Notes: generated by a model not told the origin, from the sequence alone. Shown: positions 1 to 8,995, counted from the stretch's first letter. The stretch: 64,000 bases of DNA from Craterilacuibacter sinensis (GCF_009831765.1 NZ_WSSB01000009.1:1-64000), one strand, 5' to 3'. A program made the numbers and translations.

Positions 1-29
1 AGCTAATCACCACGAGACAACAGATACAA

Positions 30-118
30 GGGTGGGTTAGGGCGCGGTGCGCCCGTAACCCACCGATATTGCTTCGCATGTGGTGGGTTACGCCCCCGCG
101 GGGCTAACCCACCCTACC
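30..118. repeat. Two tandem inverted-repeat hairpins (REP-like)
   Basis: Two related dyads stand back to back. The first pairs GTGGGTTAGGGCG with CGCCCGTAACCCAC around a short loop. The second pairs GGTGGGTTACGCCCC with GGGGCTAACCCACC. Both share the core GTGGGTTA/TAACCCAC, so they look like two copies of one intergenic repeat unit. They lie just beyond the 3' end of the minus-strand acyl-CoA dehydrogenase gene, where they could stabilise the transcript end or help termination, but no U-tract follows. No function is proven; the repeat structure itself is directly visible. Confidence 0.7.
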
Positions 119-123
119 GCCCC

Positions 124-1278
124 CTACAGCAGGCTATCGCCGTCGCCAAGCAGGCGGCGCGCGATAATCATGCGCATCACTTCATTGGTGCCTTCCAGTA
201 TCTGGTGCACGCGCAGGTCGCGTACATGGCGCTCCAGCGGGAAATCATTCAGATAGCCGTAGCCGCCAAAGAGCTGCAGCGCGTCGTTGGCCACAGTGAA
301 ACTCGCGTCGGTCGCGAAACGCTTGGCCATGGCGCAGTAGGCCGAAGCATCGGCTGTGCCGCTATCGAGCTTGTACGCAGCCAGACGCACCATCTGCCGT
401 GCGGCCACCAGCGTGGTCACCATATCCGCCAGCCGGAACTGCACGCTTTGCAAGCTGGCAATTGGCGCGCCGAACTGCACCCGCTGAGCGACATAGGTGC
501 GGGCCGCATCCAGCGCTGCCTGCGCGGTACCCACCGCTGTGGTCGCGATATTGATGCGCCCACCGTCCAGCGCCTTCATAGCGAAGGTGAAACCCTGACC
601 TTCCGCGCCCAACAGGTTCTCGCGCGGCACATACACATTGTCGAAGCTCACAGCGCGCGTGGGCTGGCTTTTCCAGCCCATCTTCTTTTCGTTCTTGCCA
701 TAGCTGATGCCGGGGCTATCCGCCGGCACGATAAAAGCCGAGATGCCGCGCGCACCTGCACCACCGGTTCTGGCCATCACTACCAGCACTTCGGTTGCAC
801 CTGCGCCGGAGATGAACATCTTGCTACCGGACAGGCGCCAGCCATCGCCATCCCTCTCGGCGCGGGTTTTGAGCGAAGCGGCGTCCGAACCCGCGCCCGG
901 CTCGGTCAGGCAATAGCTGCCCAATATTTCGCCAGCGACCATGCGCGGCACCCAGCGGGCGGCCACTTCGCTTTGGGCGAAGCTCGCGATCATCCACGTC
1001 ACCATATTGTGTATGGTCAGGTAGGCTGCGGTGGAGGTACAGCCGTAGGCGAGTTCTTCGAACACGATGGCAGCATCGAGTCGCGGCAGTGCAAGGCCGC
1101 CGTACGCCTGCGGCGTATACAGGCCGAGAAAGCCCAGTTCACCCGCCTCTCGAATGGTCTCCAGCGGAAAATGCTCGTCGCGGTCCCAGTCGGCGGCGTG
1201 CGGGGCAAGCGCATGGCGGGCGAAGTCGCGCGCGGCGTCCTGTAGCGCCAGTTGCTGTTCGTTCAGTGCAAAGTCCAT
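124..1278 (-). CDS. Acyl-CoA dehydrogenase (isobutyryl/short-chain type)
   Basis: This 384-residue protein has the normal length of a cytoplasmic FAD-dependent acyl-CoA dehydrogenase. It shows the family signature CLTEPGAGSD at about residues 123-132 and the C-terminal LFGGYGYLNDFPLER followed by ILEGTNEVM, whose Glu at about 362 is the expected catalytic base. It should oxidise a short or branched acyl-CoA to the 2-enoyl-CoA and pass electrons to ETF. The start has a strong AGGAGG ribosome site. It lies 8 nt after mmsA in the same transcript, which favours isobutyryl-CoA and valine degradation, although butyryl- or 2-methylbutyryl-CoA are possible. It is the last gene of the long operon. Confidence 0.9.
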   Translation of the reverse strand: MDFALNEQQLALQDAARDFARHALAPHAADWDRDEHFPLETIREAGELGFLGLYTPQAYGGLALPRLDAAIVFEELAYGCTSTAAYLTIHNMVTWMIASFAQSEVAARWVPRMVAGEILGSYCLTEPGAGSDAASLKTRAERDGDGWRLSGSKMFISGAGATEVLVVMARTGGAGARGISAFIVPADSPGISYGKNEKKMGWKSQPTRAVSFDNVYVPRENLLGAEGQGFTFAMKALDGGRINIATTAVGTAQAALDAARTYVAQRVQFGAPIASLQSVQFRLADMVTTLVAARQMVRLAAYKLDSGTADASAYCAMAKRFATDASFTVANDALQLFGGYGYLNDFPLERHVRDLRVHQILEGTNEVMRMIIARRLLGDGDSLL

Positions 1279-1286
1279 GTCGCCTC

Positions 1287-2783
1287 CTATTTGAGCGAGA
1301 TGGTGGTGTTGACCCGGCCGACGCTTGCCGCATCGTCAAACCAGCGGCAGGTCACGGTCTGCGTCTGGGTATAGAACGCCACCACCTGCTTGCCGTAGGG
1401 GCCAAGATCACCCAGTTTGCTTGCGCGCGAGCCGGTAAAGGAGAACAGCGGCACCGGCACCGGAATCGGCACATTGATGCCGACTTGGCCCACGTCGATA
1501 TTCTCCTGGAAGTGGCGGGCGGCGGCGCCGGACTGGGTAAACAGCGCCACGCCGTTGCCATTGGGGTTGGCGTTCACAAGCTCGATGGCCTCGTCCAGCG
1601 TGGCGGCGCAAAGCACCACCAGCACCGGGCCGAAGATTTCCTGACGGTAAACCGACATCTCGGTGGTCACGTCGGAGAGTACCGTCGGGCCGACAAAATT
1701 GCCGTCCGGGTAGCCTGACACCGTCACCCCGCGCCCGTCCAGGCGCAGCGTGGCACCCTCGGCCACGCCTTCGGCGATCAGGTTTTCCACCCGCGCCTTG
1801 GCTGCTGGCGAAATCAACGGGCCCAGGTCCGGGTTGTTGATGCCGGCGCCGACTTTCAGTGTCTGTGCGCGGCTAAGCAGCTCATCCAGCCACTGTTGCG
1901 CCTCGCCCACCAGAACGGCAACCGAAGTGGCCATGCAGCGCTGGCCGGCTGCGCCGAAGGCGGCGCCGATGAGCTGATTGAGTGTCTGCTCGCGGTTGGC
2001 GTCAGGCAAGACTACCGCATGGTTCTTGGCGCCCAGCATGCACTGCGCGCGCTTGCCGGCCAGGCTTGCACGGTTGTAAACATGGGTGCCGACGCGGGTG
2101 GAACCGACAAAGGACACCGCCTTGATGTCGGGGTGGTCGCACAGCGCGTTCACCACCTCTTCGCCGCCGTGCACCACATTAAGCACCCCGGCCGGAATGC
2201 CTGCTTCCAGCGCCAGCTCCACCAGACGCATGGTGACCATCGGGTCCTGCTCGGAGGGCTTGAGCACGAAGGTGTTGCCGCAGGCGATAGCCATCGGGAA
2301 CATCCACAAGGGGATCATCGCCGGGAAGTTGAACGGTGTGATGCCGGCACACACGCCCAGAGGCTGCAGCACGGTATGGGTGTCGACACCGCCGGCAACG
2401 TTCTGTGCGTATTCGCCCAGTTGCAGCGTGCCAATATTGGCAGCGTGTTCGACTACCTCCAGGCCGCGGAAGATGTCGCCCTCGGCATCGGCCAGCGTTT
2501 TGCCCTGTTCTGCGGTGAGGATGGCGGCAAGTTCGGCCATGTGCTCGCGTATCAGCTGCTGGTATTTCAAAAAAATGCGGGCACGGGTGCCGATAGGCGT
2601 CTTGCGCCAGCTGGCAAACGCACGCCGGGCACTGGAGACCGCTGCGGAAACTTCGGTGGGTGTGGCCATAGGCACATGGGCCAACACCGCTTGCGTGGCC
2701 GGGTTGATGACATCGCGCCATTGCGTGGTTTCTGACTCGACAAATTCGCCGCCTATCAGCAGCTTGACCTTAGGGATATTCAT
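1287..2783 (-). CDS. mmsA: Methylmalonate-semialdehyde dehydrogenase (CoA-acylating)
   Basis: A 498-residue aldehyde dehydrogenase of the MmsA type, which converts methylmalonate or malonate semialdehyde plus CoA and NAD+ to propionyl-CoA or acetyl-CoA at the end of valine breakdown. The catalytic Cys is at about 283 in GQRCMA, and the cofactor loop FVGSTRVG is at about 225-232. Where ordinary aldehyde dehydrogenases have a general-base Glu, this protein reads LGAKNH, the substitution expected for the CoA-acylating MmsA branch. The start has an AGGAAA ribosome site. The acyl-CoA dehydrogenase downstream and the CoA ligase upstream fit a valine or branched-chain acid route. No mmsB (3-hydroxyisobutyrate dehydrogenase) lies in the window. 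Confidence 0.93.
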   Translation of the reverse strand: MNIPKVKLLIGGEFVESETTQWRDVINPATQAVLAHVPMATPTEVSAAVSSARRAFASWRKTPIGTRARIFLKYQQLIREHMAELAAILTAEQGKTLADAEGDIFRGLEVVEHAANIGTLQLGEYAQNVAGGVDTHTVLQPLGVCAGITPFNFPAMIPLWMFPMAIACGNTFVLKPSEQDPMVTMRLVELALEAGIPAGVLNVVHGGEEVVNALCDHPDIKAVSFVGSTRVGTHVYNRASLAGKRAQCMLGAKNHAVVLPDANREQTLNQLIGAAFGAAGQRCMATSVAVLVGEAQQWLDELLSRAQTLKVGAGINNPDLGPLISPAAKARVENLIAEGVAEGATLRLDGRGVTVSGYPDGNFVGPTVLSDVTTEMSVYRQEIFGPVLVVLCAATLDEAIELVNANPNGNGVALFTQSGAAARHFQENIDVGQVGINVPIPVPVPLFSFTGSRASKLGDLGPYGKQVVAFYTQTQTVTCRWFDDAASVGRVNTTISLK

Positions 2784-2803
2784 GGCAGTTTCCTGTGTGG
2801 TGT

Positions 2804-3961
2804 TCAGCGACGATCTTCGATCAGGCGGCCGTCGTCGGGCAGGGCATTGCTTAACAGCACGCGGCCTGACAGACGGGTCAGTGCCTTGAGGCTGGACTCA
2901 ATGGCGGCTGTGTCGCAACTGGCCGCTGCGTCGATATGCAGTGTCATCACATCCTTGCCCGCATCGTCGTGGCTGAGGATCAGGCGCGCGCGGTGGATGT
3001 CGTTGTGGCGCGCCAGCACGGCTTTGACTTGCTCGGGGTGGACAAACAGGCCGCGCACCTTGGCGGTGTCGTCGGCACGCCCGAGCCAGCCCTTGATGCG
3101 TTGCTGCTGGCTGCCGGGCACGAAGGCGGACAAGTCGCCAGTAGCAAAGCGGATCAGCGGGTAGACGGGGGAGAACGAGGTGATGACCAGCTCGCCGGTT
3201 TCTCCCTCGGGCAACGGCTTGCCGCTGGCGTCGCAGATTTCGGCGATGATGCCGCCGGCTACATGCATGCCGGTGCCGGTATCGGTCTCATACGCGATCA
3301 GTCCCAGCTCGGCGCTGGCATAGCACTGGCAAATGGCGATGCCGCGCGCCCGGCAGCGCACACGCAGGCTGTCGCTCAGTGCCTCGCCGCTGACCAGGGC
3401 CTTGGCAAGTGCAAGAGGCGTGGCGGTTTCGTCGGCCTTGTCCAGGATCAGCTGCAGGAAGCTGGGGGTGCCGACATAGGCGTTAACGCCAAGGTTTGCC
3501 AGCGCCGCCAGCGTGATCTCCAGATTGCCCGGCCCACCGGGAAACACGGTGCAGCCCAGTGCCTGCAAGGCACTGTCGAAAATGAAGCCGCCGGGTGACA
3601 GGTGGTAGGAAAAACCGTTATGCACGATATCGTCGGCCACGAAACCTGCCGCGGTCAGCGCCTCGTCCATGCGGTAGCTTGCCGCATCCATCGGCTCGTA
3701 GATCGGGCCGGGGGATGCGAACACGCGCAGCGCCTTGCCGGCGGCGTAACCGCCAAAGGGCGGCCTGGCCGCCTGGGCGGCAATCAGCGCGGATTTGCGC
3801 GTCAGGGGCAGGCTGGCCAACGCCGCCCGGTTATTGATGGCGTCAAGTGGCAGACCCGACAGCAGTGCGGTGTAGGCGGGGGCTTGTTCGCGTGCGTAGC
3901 TTAATTGCGCCGGCAGGCGCGCCAGAAGCAGGGCAGCCGGATCGCAGGGCCAATGGTTCAT
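2804..3961 (-). CDS. PaaK-like adenylate-forming enzyme (phenylacetate-CoA ligase family)
   Basis: This 385-residue protein resembles the phenylacetate-CoA ligase branch of the adenylate-forming superfamily. Supporting stretches are the CQCYASAELGLIAYE segment in the adenylation core, the FATGDLSAFVPG stretch typical of the hinge, and the GWLGRADDTAKVRG region. It is shorter than the usual 430 or so residues and has a weak glycine-rich P-loop region near residues 90-110, so ATP-dependent ligase activity is likely but not certain. A strong GAGGAGG ribosome site precedes the start. It sits between livF and mmsA in one operon with a second acyl-CoA synthetase, so it probably activates an imported carboxylate. 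The substrate cannot be read from the sequence. Confidence 0.75.
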   Translation of the reverse strand: MNHWPCDPAALLLARLPAQLSYAREQAPAYTALLSGLPLDAINNRAALASLPLTRKSALIAAQAARPPFGGYAAGKALRVFASPGPIYEPMDAASYRMDEALTAAGFVADDIVHNGFSYHLSPGGFIFDSALQALGCTVFPGGPGNLEITLAALANLGVNAYVGTPSFLQLILDKADETATPLALAKALVSGEALSDSLRVRCRARGIAICQCYASAELGLIAYETDTGTGMHVAGGIIAEICDASGKPLPEGETGELVITSFSPVYPLIRFATGDLSAFVPGSQQQRIKGWLGRADDTAKVRGLFVHPEQVKAVLARHNDIHRARLILSHDDAGKDVMTLHIDAAASCDTAAIESSLKALTRLSGRVLLSNALPDDGRLIEDRR

Positions 3962-3972
3962 GGCACGCCTCC

Positions 3973-4785
3973 TCAGGCCAGCCAGCGCTTGCGCCGGCGG
4001 TAGTGTTTGACGTCGCGAAAGCTCTTGCGCCCTTCGCCGCCCAGGCCCAGATAAAACTCTTTTACATCTTCATTGCCGGCCAGCTCCTCCGCCGTACCAT
4101 CCATGACCACGCGGCCGTTTTCCAGGATGTAACCGAAATCGGCATAACGCAGCGCCACATGGGTGTTTTGCTCGGCCAGCAAAAAGCTCACTTTTTCCTT
4201 CTGGTTGAGCTCCTTCACGATCTCGAAGATTTCCTCGACGATCTGTGGCGCCAGCCCCATCGATGGCTCATCCAGCAAAATCATTTCCGGCTGGGCCATC
4301 ATGGCGCGGCCGATGGCAGTCATTTGCTGCTCGCCGCCCGAGGTGTAGCCGGCCTGACTGGTGCGGCGCTGCTTCAGGCGCGGGAAGTAGTGGTAGATAC
4401 GCTCCAGCGCGGCTTTTTGTTCGGCGCGGCTGTGCTTGCGGGTAAAGGCGCCGGTGAGCAGGTTTTCTTCCACCGACAGGTGGCCGAAGCAATGGCGGCC
4501 CTCCATCACCTGCACAATGCCGCGTTTGACCAGCGCATCCGGCGTGGCGCGATCGATGCGCTCGCCCTTGAATTCGATACTGCCCTGGGTAATATCGCCG
4601 CGCTCGCTGGCGAGCAAGGTGGAGATGGCCTTAAGCGTGGTGCTTTTGCCCGCGCCGTTGGCGCCAAGCAAAGCGACAATCCGCCCCGGCGGCACTTCCA
4701 GCGACACGCCCTTGAGCACCAGAATCACATGGTTGTAGATGACTTCGATATTGTTGACCGACAACAGTGCGGTGTTTGTCTGCAT
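3973..4785 (-). CDS. livF: Branched-chain amino acid type ABC transporter ATPase LivF
   Basis: A 270-residue ABC ATPase with Walker A GANGAGKST, signature TSGGEQQM and Walker B MILLDEPSMGL, the pattern of LivF, one of two ATPases that energise Liv-type importers at the cytoplasmic membrane face. I take the ATG giving MQTNTALLSVNNIEV as the start: it has an AAGGG ribosome site, and a longer reading would run through the 77-nt spacer into the binding-protein gene. Its partners livG, livH, livM and the binding protein lie upstream in the same operon. Because two acyl-CoA ligases are co-transcribed, the cargo may be a carboxylate rather than an amino acid. Confidence 0.93.
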   Translation of the reverse strand: MQTNTALLSVNNIEVIYNHVILVLKGVSLEVPPGRIVALLGANGAGKSTTLKAISTLLASERGDITQGSIEFKGERIDRATPDALVKRGIVQVMEGRHCFGHLSVEENLLTGAFTRKHSRAEQKAALERIYHYFPRLKQRRTSQAGYTSGGEQQMTAIGRAMMAQPEMILLDEPSMGLAPQIVEEIFEIVKELNQKEKVSFLLAEQNTHVALRYADFGYILENGRVVMDGTAEELAGNEDVKEFYLGLGGEGRKSFRDVKHYRRRKRWLA

Positions 4786-4814
4786 GGATCTGCCCTTAGC
4801 AAGGTGGAACTGTG

Positions 4815-4853
4815 CTGCCGGAAGACAGGCCTTTGCGCGCTGTCTTCCGGCAG
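4815..4853. promoter_or_regulatory. Strong intercistronic hairpin between binding protein and livF
   Basis: A perfect 14-bp inverted repeat (CTGCCGGAAGACAG and its complement) encloses an 11-nt loop in the spacer between the binding-protein stop and the livF start. No U-tract follows, so it does not look like a full intrinsic terminator. I infer that it protects the 3' end of the upstream message, giving more periplasmic binding protein than ATPase, as is common in binding-protein-dependent operons. Confidence 0.7.
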
Positions 4854-4862
4854 GCCAGGCGT

Positions 4863-6173
4863 TTACTTCTCGGCGGCGCAGTTGCGCGGCGCGATGCCTT
4901 TTTCCTGTGCATACTTCTGCGCCGAGGCCTTGACCATGGGGCCGATTACGCTGCTGTCGGCCTTGATCCAGCCGGACACCGGTTTCCAGTCGCTGCCGTT
5001 CCACTGCATAAAGCGGGTATAGCCGCTGCCTTCATGGTTCTGGCAGCTGGTCTTGATCTGCGGGAACATATCGGACACGCCCAGTTCTTTTTGGCGCTTG
5101 GCGTCGATATTCAGATTTTCCATGCCCCAGCGGATCTGGTCGCCAGTCAGCGGCTTGGCACCATATTTCTTCTGCGCGGTGCTGATGGCTTCGGCCATCA
5201 GGATGCCGCTGAGCACGCCGCGGTTGTAGTTGACGGTGCCGATATACCCCTTGTCGGACAGATTGCCCTTGCCTGCGCCGTAGACGGTTTTTTCGATGTC
5301 CTGAATCAGCGGGAACTGTTTGCCATCCATGGCAAAACTGCCGGCGATATAGCCTTTGGCGGCATCGCCGGCGGCCACTGCGTCTTCTTCCGACCCCCCC
5401 CACCAGTTGGAGACGATCTTCTCGCGCGGGAAGCCGACTTTTTGCGCCGACTTGAGCGCCGACGGGGTCATGACGCCCCAGCTACGCAGCAGTACGTAAT
5501 CTGGCTTGGCGCGGCGAATCTCCAGCCATTGCGACTGCTGTTCGGTGCCCGGTGCAGGCACTTCGATATGGGTCAGCTCGAAACCGTATTTCTTGGCCAG
5601 TGCATCCAGAACCGGAATGGTTTCCTTGCCATAGGCCGAGCCGTGGTAGAGATTGACGATTTTCTTGCCCTTGAGCTTGTCCATGCCGCCCAGTTGCTGG
5701 CCGATAAAGGACACCTTGGCGCTGGCCTGGCTCCAGTACGAGGTCACCAGCGGGAACACATACTTGAACACCGTGCCGTCTTGTGCATCGGCGCGGCCAA
5801 AGCCCATGGTCATCAGCGGAATCTTGTCCTTGTCGGCACGCTCCATGGTGGCGTAGGTGATGCCGGTCGACATGAAGTTAAACGCCGAAGCGCCGCCGCT
5901 CTTGCCCTTGAGCCGCTCGTAACATTCGACACCGCGGTCGTTCTTGTATTCGGTTTCGCACTCTTCGTAGCTGAGCTTGACGCCACCGATGCCGCCTTGC
6001 TTCATATTGACGTAATTGAGGTAGTCGATCATGCCGCCATAGAACTTGGCACCACCCGAGGCGTAAGCACCGACACGGTAGCTCGGAATCGGAATGAACT
6101 GTTCGCCTGCGGCCAGTACAAAGCCGGACAGGGTTGTCAGGGCCAGCGATACGGCGAGTACGGTTTTTTTCAT
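4863..6173 (-). CDS. Liv-type ABC transporter periplasmic substrate-binding protein
   Basis: A 436-residue periplasmic binding protein of the type I fold (Liv/amide family). It starts with a clear Sec signal, MKKTVLAVSLALTTLSGFVLA, with no lipobox Cys. The start has an AGGAGA ribosome site. The mature part carries features of the branch linked to acyl-CoA-ligase operons rather than classical LivJ, for instance SYRVGAYASGGAKFYGGMID near the N-terminus, and it has four well-spaced Cys residues. It lies between livM and livF and should deliver substrate to LivHM. The co-transcribed ligases suggest an organic or aromatic acid; this is inference. Confidence 0.9.
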   Translation of the reverse strand: MKKTVLAVSLALTTLSGFVLAAGEQFIPIPSYRVGAYASGGAKFYGGMIDYLNYVNMKQGGIGGVKLSYEECETEYKNDRGVECYERLKGKSGGASAFNFMSTGITYATMERADKDKIPLMTMGFGRADAQDGTVFKYVFPLVTSYWSQASAKVSFIGQQLGGMDKLKGKKIVNLYHGSAYGKETIPVLDALAKKYGFELTHIEVPAPGTEQQSQWLEIRRAKPDYVLLRSWGVMTPSALKSAQKVGFPREKIVSNWWGGSEEDAVAAGDAAKGYIAGSFAMDGKQFPLIQDIEKTVYGAGKGNLSDKGYIGTVNYNRGVLSGILMAEAISTAQKKYGAKPLTGDQIRWGMENLNIDAKRQKELGVSDMFPQIKTSCQNHEGSGYTRFMQWNGSDWKPVSGWIKADSSVIGPMVKASAQKYAQEKGIAPRNCAAEK

Positions 6174-6240
6174 GTGTTGTCTCCTGAGTAGTGGGCCTGC
6201 GGGTACTGCTTAAACAAAGTGGGTGCGACTGCGTCGTGCC

Positions 6241-7305
6241 TTAATGCGGGAAGGGCCATAAGCGCAGTTTTTCCTTGCTGATCTGCCACAGACGGGCCAG
6301 ACCCAAAGGCTCGACCGCCAGGAAAAAAATGATCAGGGCGCCGAAGATCATCATTTCGAGATTGGACATGAACTGCGAGCTCACCGCGCCATGCAAAAGC
6401 TGGCCGGCCAGATTCAGCAGCACCGGCAACAGCACGATAAAGGCCGCACCAAGGAAAGCCCCGAGGATGGAGCCGACGCCGCCGATAATGATCATGAACA
6501 GGATCTGGAAAGAGCGGTTCAGATCGAAGGCCTGCGCATCGACCGTGCCCAGGAACACGAAGGCATACAAGGCGCCTGCCACGCCGCAGTAAAACGAGCT
6601 GATGGCAAAAGCCAGAAGCTTGGTGCGCAGCATGCGGATGCCGATCACCTCGGCGGCCACGTCCATATCGCGTATCGCCATCCATGCCCGGCCCAGGCTT
6701 GAGCGCACCATATTCTTGGCGGCCAGTGCCATCAGCGCGACGATGGCCAGCGTGAGCAGGTATTTCTCGGCTGGCGTATCCAGCGTGATGCCGAACACGG
6801 ACAGCACTGGCGAGCTGATCACCCCCGAGCTGCTGTCATTGGAGAACCAGGGGAACTTGGTAAACACCCACTCCACCAGAAACTGCGCGGCCAGCGTCGC
6901 AACCGCCAGATAAAAGCCCTTGATGCGTAAAGACGGCAGGCCGAACAACACACCGACCAGCGCCGCGCTCAAGCCACCCAGCACCAGCGCCAGCAAGAGC
7001 GGCATGCCCGGCACGCGCAGCATGAAGTTGTAGGTGGCGTAGGCGCCCACCGCCATAAAGGCCGCCGAACCCAGCGATAGCTGGCCGGCGTAGCCGGTGA
7101 GCAAATTCAGCCCGAGCGCGGCCAGCGAAAGCACCAGAAACGGGATCAGGATGCCGGAGAGCAGGTAGTCGCTGGCAAGACCCGGCACCGCGACAAAGGC
7201 GAAAAGCAGCAGGGCAATAATAAAGATGCGGTCCTGGCGGATAGGCAGGATGGCCGAATCGGCGGCATAGGAGGTCTTGAATTGACCGGCTTCACGATAA
7301 AACAT
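6241..7305 (-). CDS. livM: Liv-type ABC transporter permease LivM
   Basis: A 354-residue polytopic membrane protein. After a polar 30-residue N-terminus it shows hydrophobic segments such as FIIALLLFAFVAVPGLA, followed by the family motif LNLLTGYAGQLSLGSAAFMAVGAYATY, characteristic of LivM. A conserved coupling region AWMAIRDMDVAAEVIGI (EAA-like loop) should contact the ATPase. It forms the membrane channel together with LivH. An AAGGG ribosome site overlaps the end of livH, and only 3 nt separate the two genes, so translation is probably coupled. Confidence 0.93.
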   Translation of the reverse strand: MFYREAGQFKTSYAADSAILPIRQDRIFIIALLLFAFVAVPGLASDYLLSGILIPFLVLSLAALGLNLLTGYAGQLSLGSAAFMAVGAYATYNFMLRVPGMPLLLALVLGGLSAALVGVLFGLPSLRIKGFYLAVATLAAQFLVEWVFTKFPWFSNDSSSGVISSPVLSVFGITLDTPAEKYLLTLAIVALMALAAKNMVRSSLGRAWMAIRDMDVAAEVIGIRMLRTKLLAFAISSFYCGVAGALYAFVFLGTVDAQAFDLNRSFQILFMIIIGGVGSILGAFLGAAFIVLLPVLLNLAGQLLHGAVSSQFMSNLEMMIFGALIIFFLAVEPLGLARLWQISKEKLRLWPFPH

Positions 7306-7308
7306 GGC

Positions 7309-8196
7309 TTAGACCCTTTCGATGTGTTTTTCGCCGAACAGACCCTCGGGGCGCACCAGCAAGAACAAGAGCGCCAGCACATAGGGGAACCAGTTCTCGA
7401 TACCGCCGGACAGAATCGGGCCCAAGTACACTTCGGCCAGCTTTTCACCGGCACCTATGATCAGGCCGCCGATAATCGCGCCCGGCACCGAGGTAAAACC
7501 GCCCAGAATCAGCACCGGCAGCGCTTTAAGCACCACCAGCGTCAGCGCAAACTGCACACCCAGGCGCGAGCCCCACAGCAAGCCGCAAACCAGCGCCACA
7601 AAACCTGCGACGCCCCAGACAATGGCCCAGATCTGCTTGAGCGGAATGCCGACCGACATCGCCGCCTGATGGTCGTCCGCCACCGCACGCAGCGCCCGCC
7701 CCAGACGGGTCTTGTTGAAAAACAGCGCCAGCGAACCGACCAGAACGGCACAGATGGCGGCGGCAAACACATCAAAACTGGAGATAAACACGCCGCCCAC
7801 ATCGAAAGGCTCGTCGTTGAAGCCCAGATTCAGACCGTGTACATCGGCCCCCCACAGCATCTGCGCCAGACCTTCCAGAAAGAAGGCGAGGCCGATGGTG
7901 GCCATAAACAGTGAAATCGGCGGCTGGTTGACCATGGGGCGCAGCACTACGCGCTCGATGGCCAGGCCCAGCGCCACCATAATCACCAGCGTGATAAAGA
8001 AGGTCAGCCAGAACGGCACGCCCATGGCCTGTATGGAGACGAAGGTCAGCGCTGCGAACAGCACCATCGCGCCCTGGGCAAAGTTGAATACGCCGGAGGC
8101 CTTGTAAATCAGCACAAAGCCCAGTGCCACCAGCGAGTACATCACGCCGGCGAGCAAGCCGCCGACCAGAACTTCGGTAAAGAAAAGCCAATCCAT
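7309..8196 (-). CDS. livH: Liv-type ABC transporter permease LivH
   Basis: A 295-residue polytopic permease, the partner of LivM. It begins MDWLFFTEVLVGGLLAGVMY and shows the LivH pattern YSLVALGFVLIYKASGVFNFAQGAMV, plus the cytoplasmic loop TRLGRALRAVADDHQAAMSVGI that docks on the ATPase. I chose the ATG at the MDWLFF start because AAGGAG lies 8 nt upstream; a longer reading would overlap livG by 29 nt without a ribosome site. It is translated directly after livG (10-nt gap). Confidence 0.93.
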   Translation of the reverse strand: MDWLFFTEVLVGGLLAGVMYSLVALGFVLIYKASGVFNFAQGAMVLFAALTFVSIQAMGVPFWLTFFITLVIMVALGLAIERVVLRPMVNQPPISLFMATIGLAFFLEGLAQMLWGADVHGLNLGFNDEPFDVGGVFISSFDVFAAAICAVLVGSLALFFNKTRLGRALRAVADDHQAAMSVGIPLKQIWAIVWGVAGFVALVCGLLWGSRLGVQFALTLVVLKALPVLILGGFTSVPGAIIGGLIIGAGEKLAEVYLGPILSGGIENWFPYVLALLFLLVRPEGLFGEKHIERV

Positions 8197-8206
8197 GCTG
8201 GTCTCC

Positions 8207-8995
8207 TTAGTGGCGGGTGCCGAGATAGGCGGCAATCACATCGGGGTTGTTGCGCACATCGTGCGGTGTGCCGTCGCCTATTTTCTTGCCGTAATCGAGC
8301 ACGATGACGCGGTCGGAAATGTCCATCACCACCCCCATATCGTGCTCGATCAGCACAATGGTTGTGCCGAAGGCATCGTTGATATCGAGGATGAAGCGGC
8401 ACATGTCCTGTTTTTCCTCCACATTCATCCCGGCCATAGGCTCGTCCAGCAGCAGCAAGGTCGGTTCGGCAGCAATGGCGCGCGCCAGCTCCACCCGTTT
8501 TTGCAGGCCGTAGGGCAGGCGGCCGACCGGGGTCTTGCGTATCGCCTGAATCTCGAGAAAGTCGATGATCTGTTCGACCTTTTCGCGCTGGGCCATTTCC
8601 TCGCGTTGCGCGCGACCCCACCACAAGGCCTGCTGCAGGAAGTTGGCATGCATCTTCAGGTTGCGGCCGGTCATGATGTTGTCCAGCACGCTCATGCCCT
8701 TAAAGAGCGCAATATTCTGGAAGGTGCGCGCGATGCCCATACGCGCCGCCTCGTGCGGATGAATGGCCCCGCGCGGCTTGCCGCGCCAGGTGACCTGACC
8801 CTGCTGCGGGTGGTAGACGCCATTGATCACATTCAGCATCGAGCTTTTGCCCGCGCCATTGGGGCCGATAATGGACAGCAACTCGTGCTCGCGCACATCC
8901 AGGCTGATATCGGTCAGTGCCTTGACGCCGCCAAAAGACAGCGAAATGTTTTCGGCGGCCAGAATGACATCGCCGGTCTTGTGTTGCGGATTCAT
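8207..8995 (-). CDS. livG: Liv-type ABC transporter ATPase LivG
   Basis: A 262-residue ABC ATPase with Walker A GPNGAGKSSM, Walker B LLLLDEPMAGM and the LivG-type segment LPYGLQKRVELARA in place of a classical signature. The C-terminal DYGKKIGDGTPHDVRNNPDVIAAYLG is characteristic of LivG. It works with LivF under the LivHM channel. The start has a GGGAGG ribosome site, and its ATG overlaps the stop of the preceding acyl-CoA synthetase gene by 4 nt (ATGA), implying coupled translation of ligase and transporter. Confidence 0.93.
   Translation of the reverse strand: MNPQHKTGDVILAAENISLSFGGVKALTDISLDVREHELLSIIGPNGAGKSSMLNVINGVYHPQQGQVTWRGKPRGAIHPHEAARMGIARTFQNIALFKGMSVLDNIMTGRNLKMHANFLQQALWWGRAQREEMAQREKVEQIIDFLEIQAIRKTPVGRLPYGLQKRVELARAIAAEPTLLLLDEPMAGMNVEEKQDMCRFILDINDAFGTTIVLIEHDMGVVMDISDRVIVLDYGKKIGDGTPHDVRNNPDVIAAYLGTRH

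Noticed and set aside
205-1245. Long plus-strand open frame of 346 codons across the acyl-CoA dehydrogenase gene
   Set aside because: It is a mirror frame of a clear gene in GC-rich DNA. Its translation is rich in His, Arg and Gln without family motifs, and no ribosome site precedes it.
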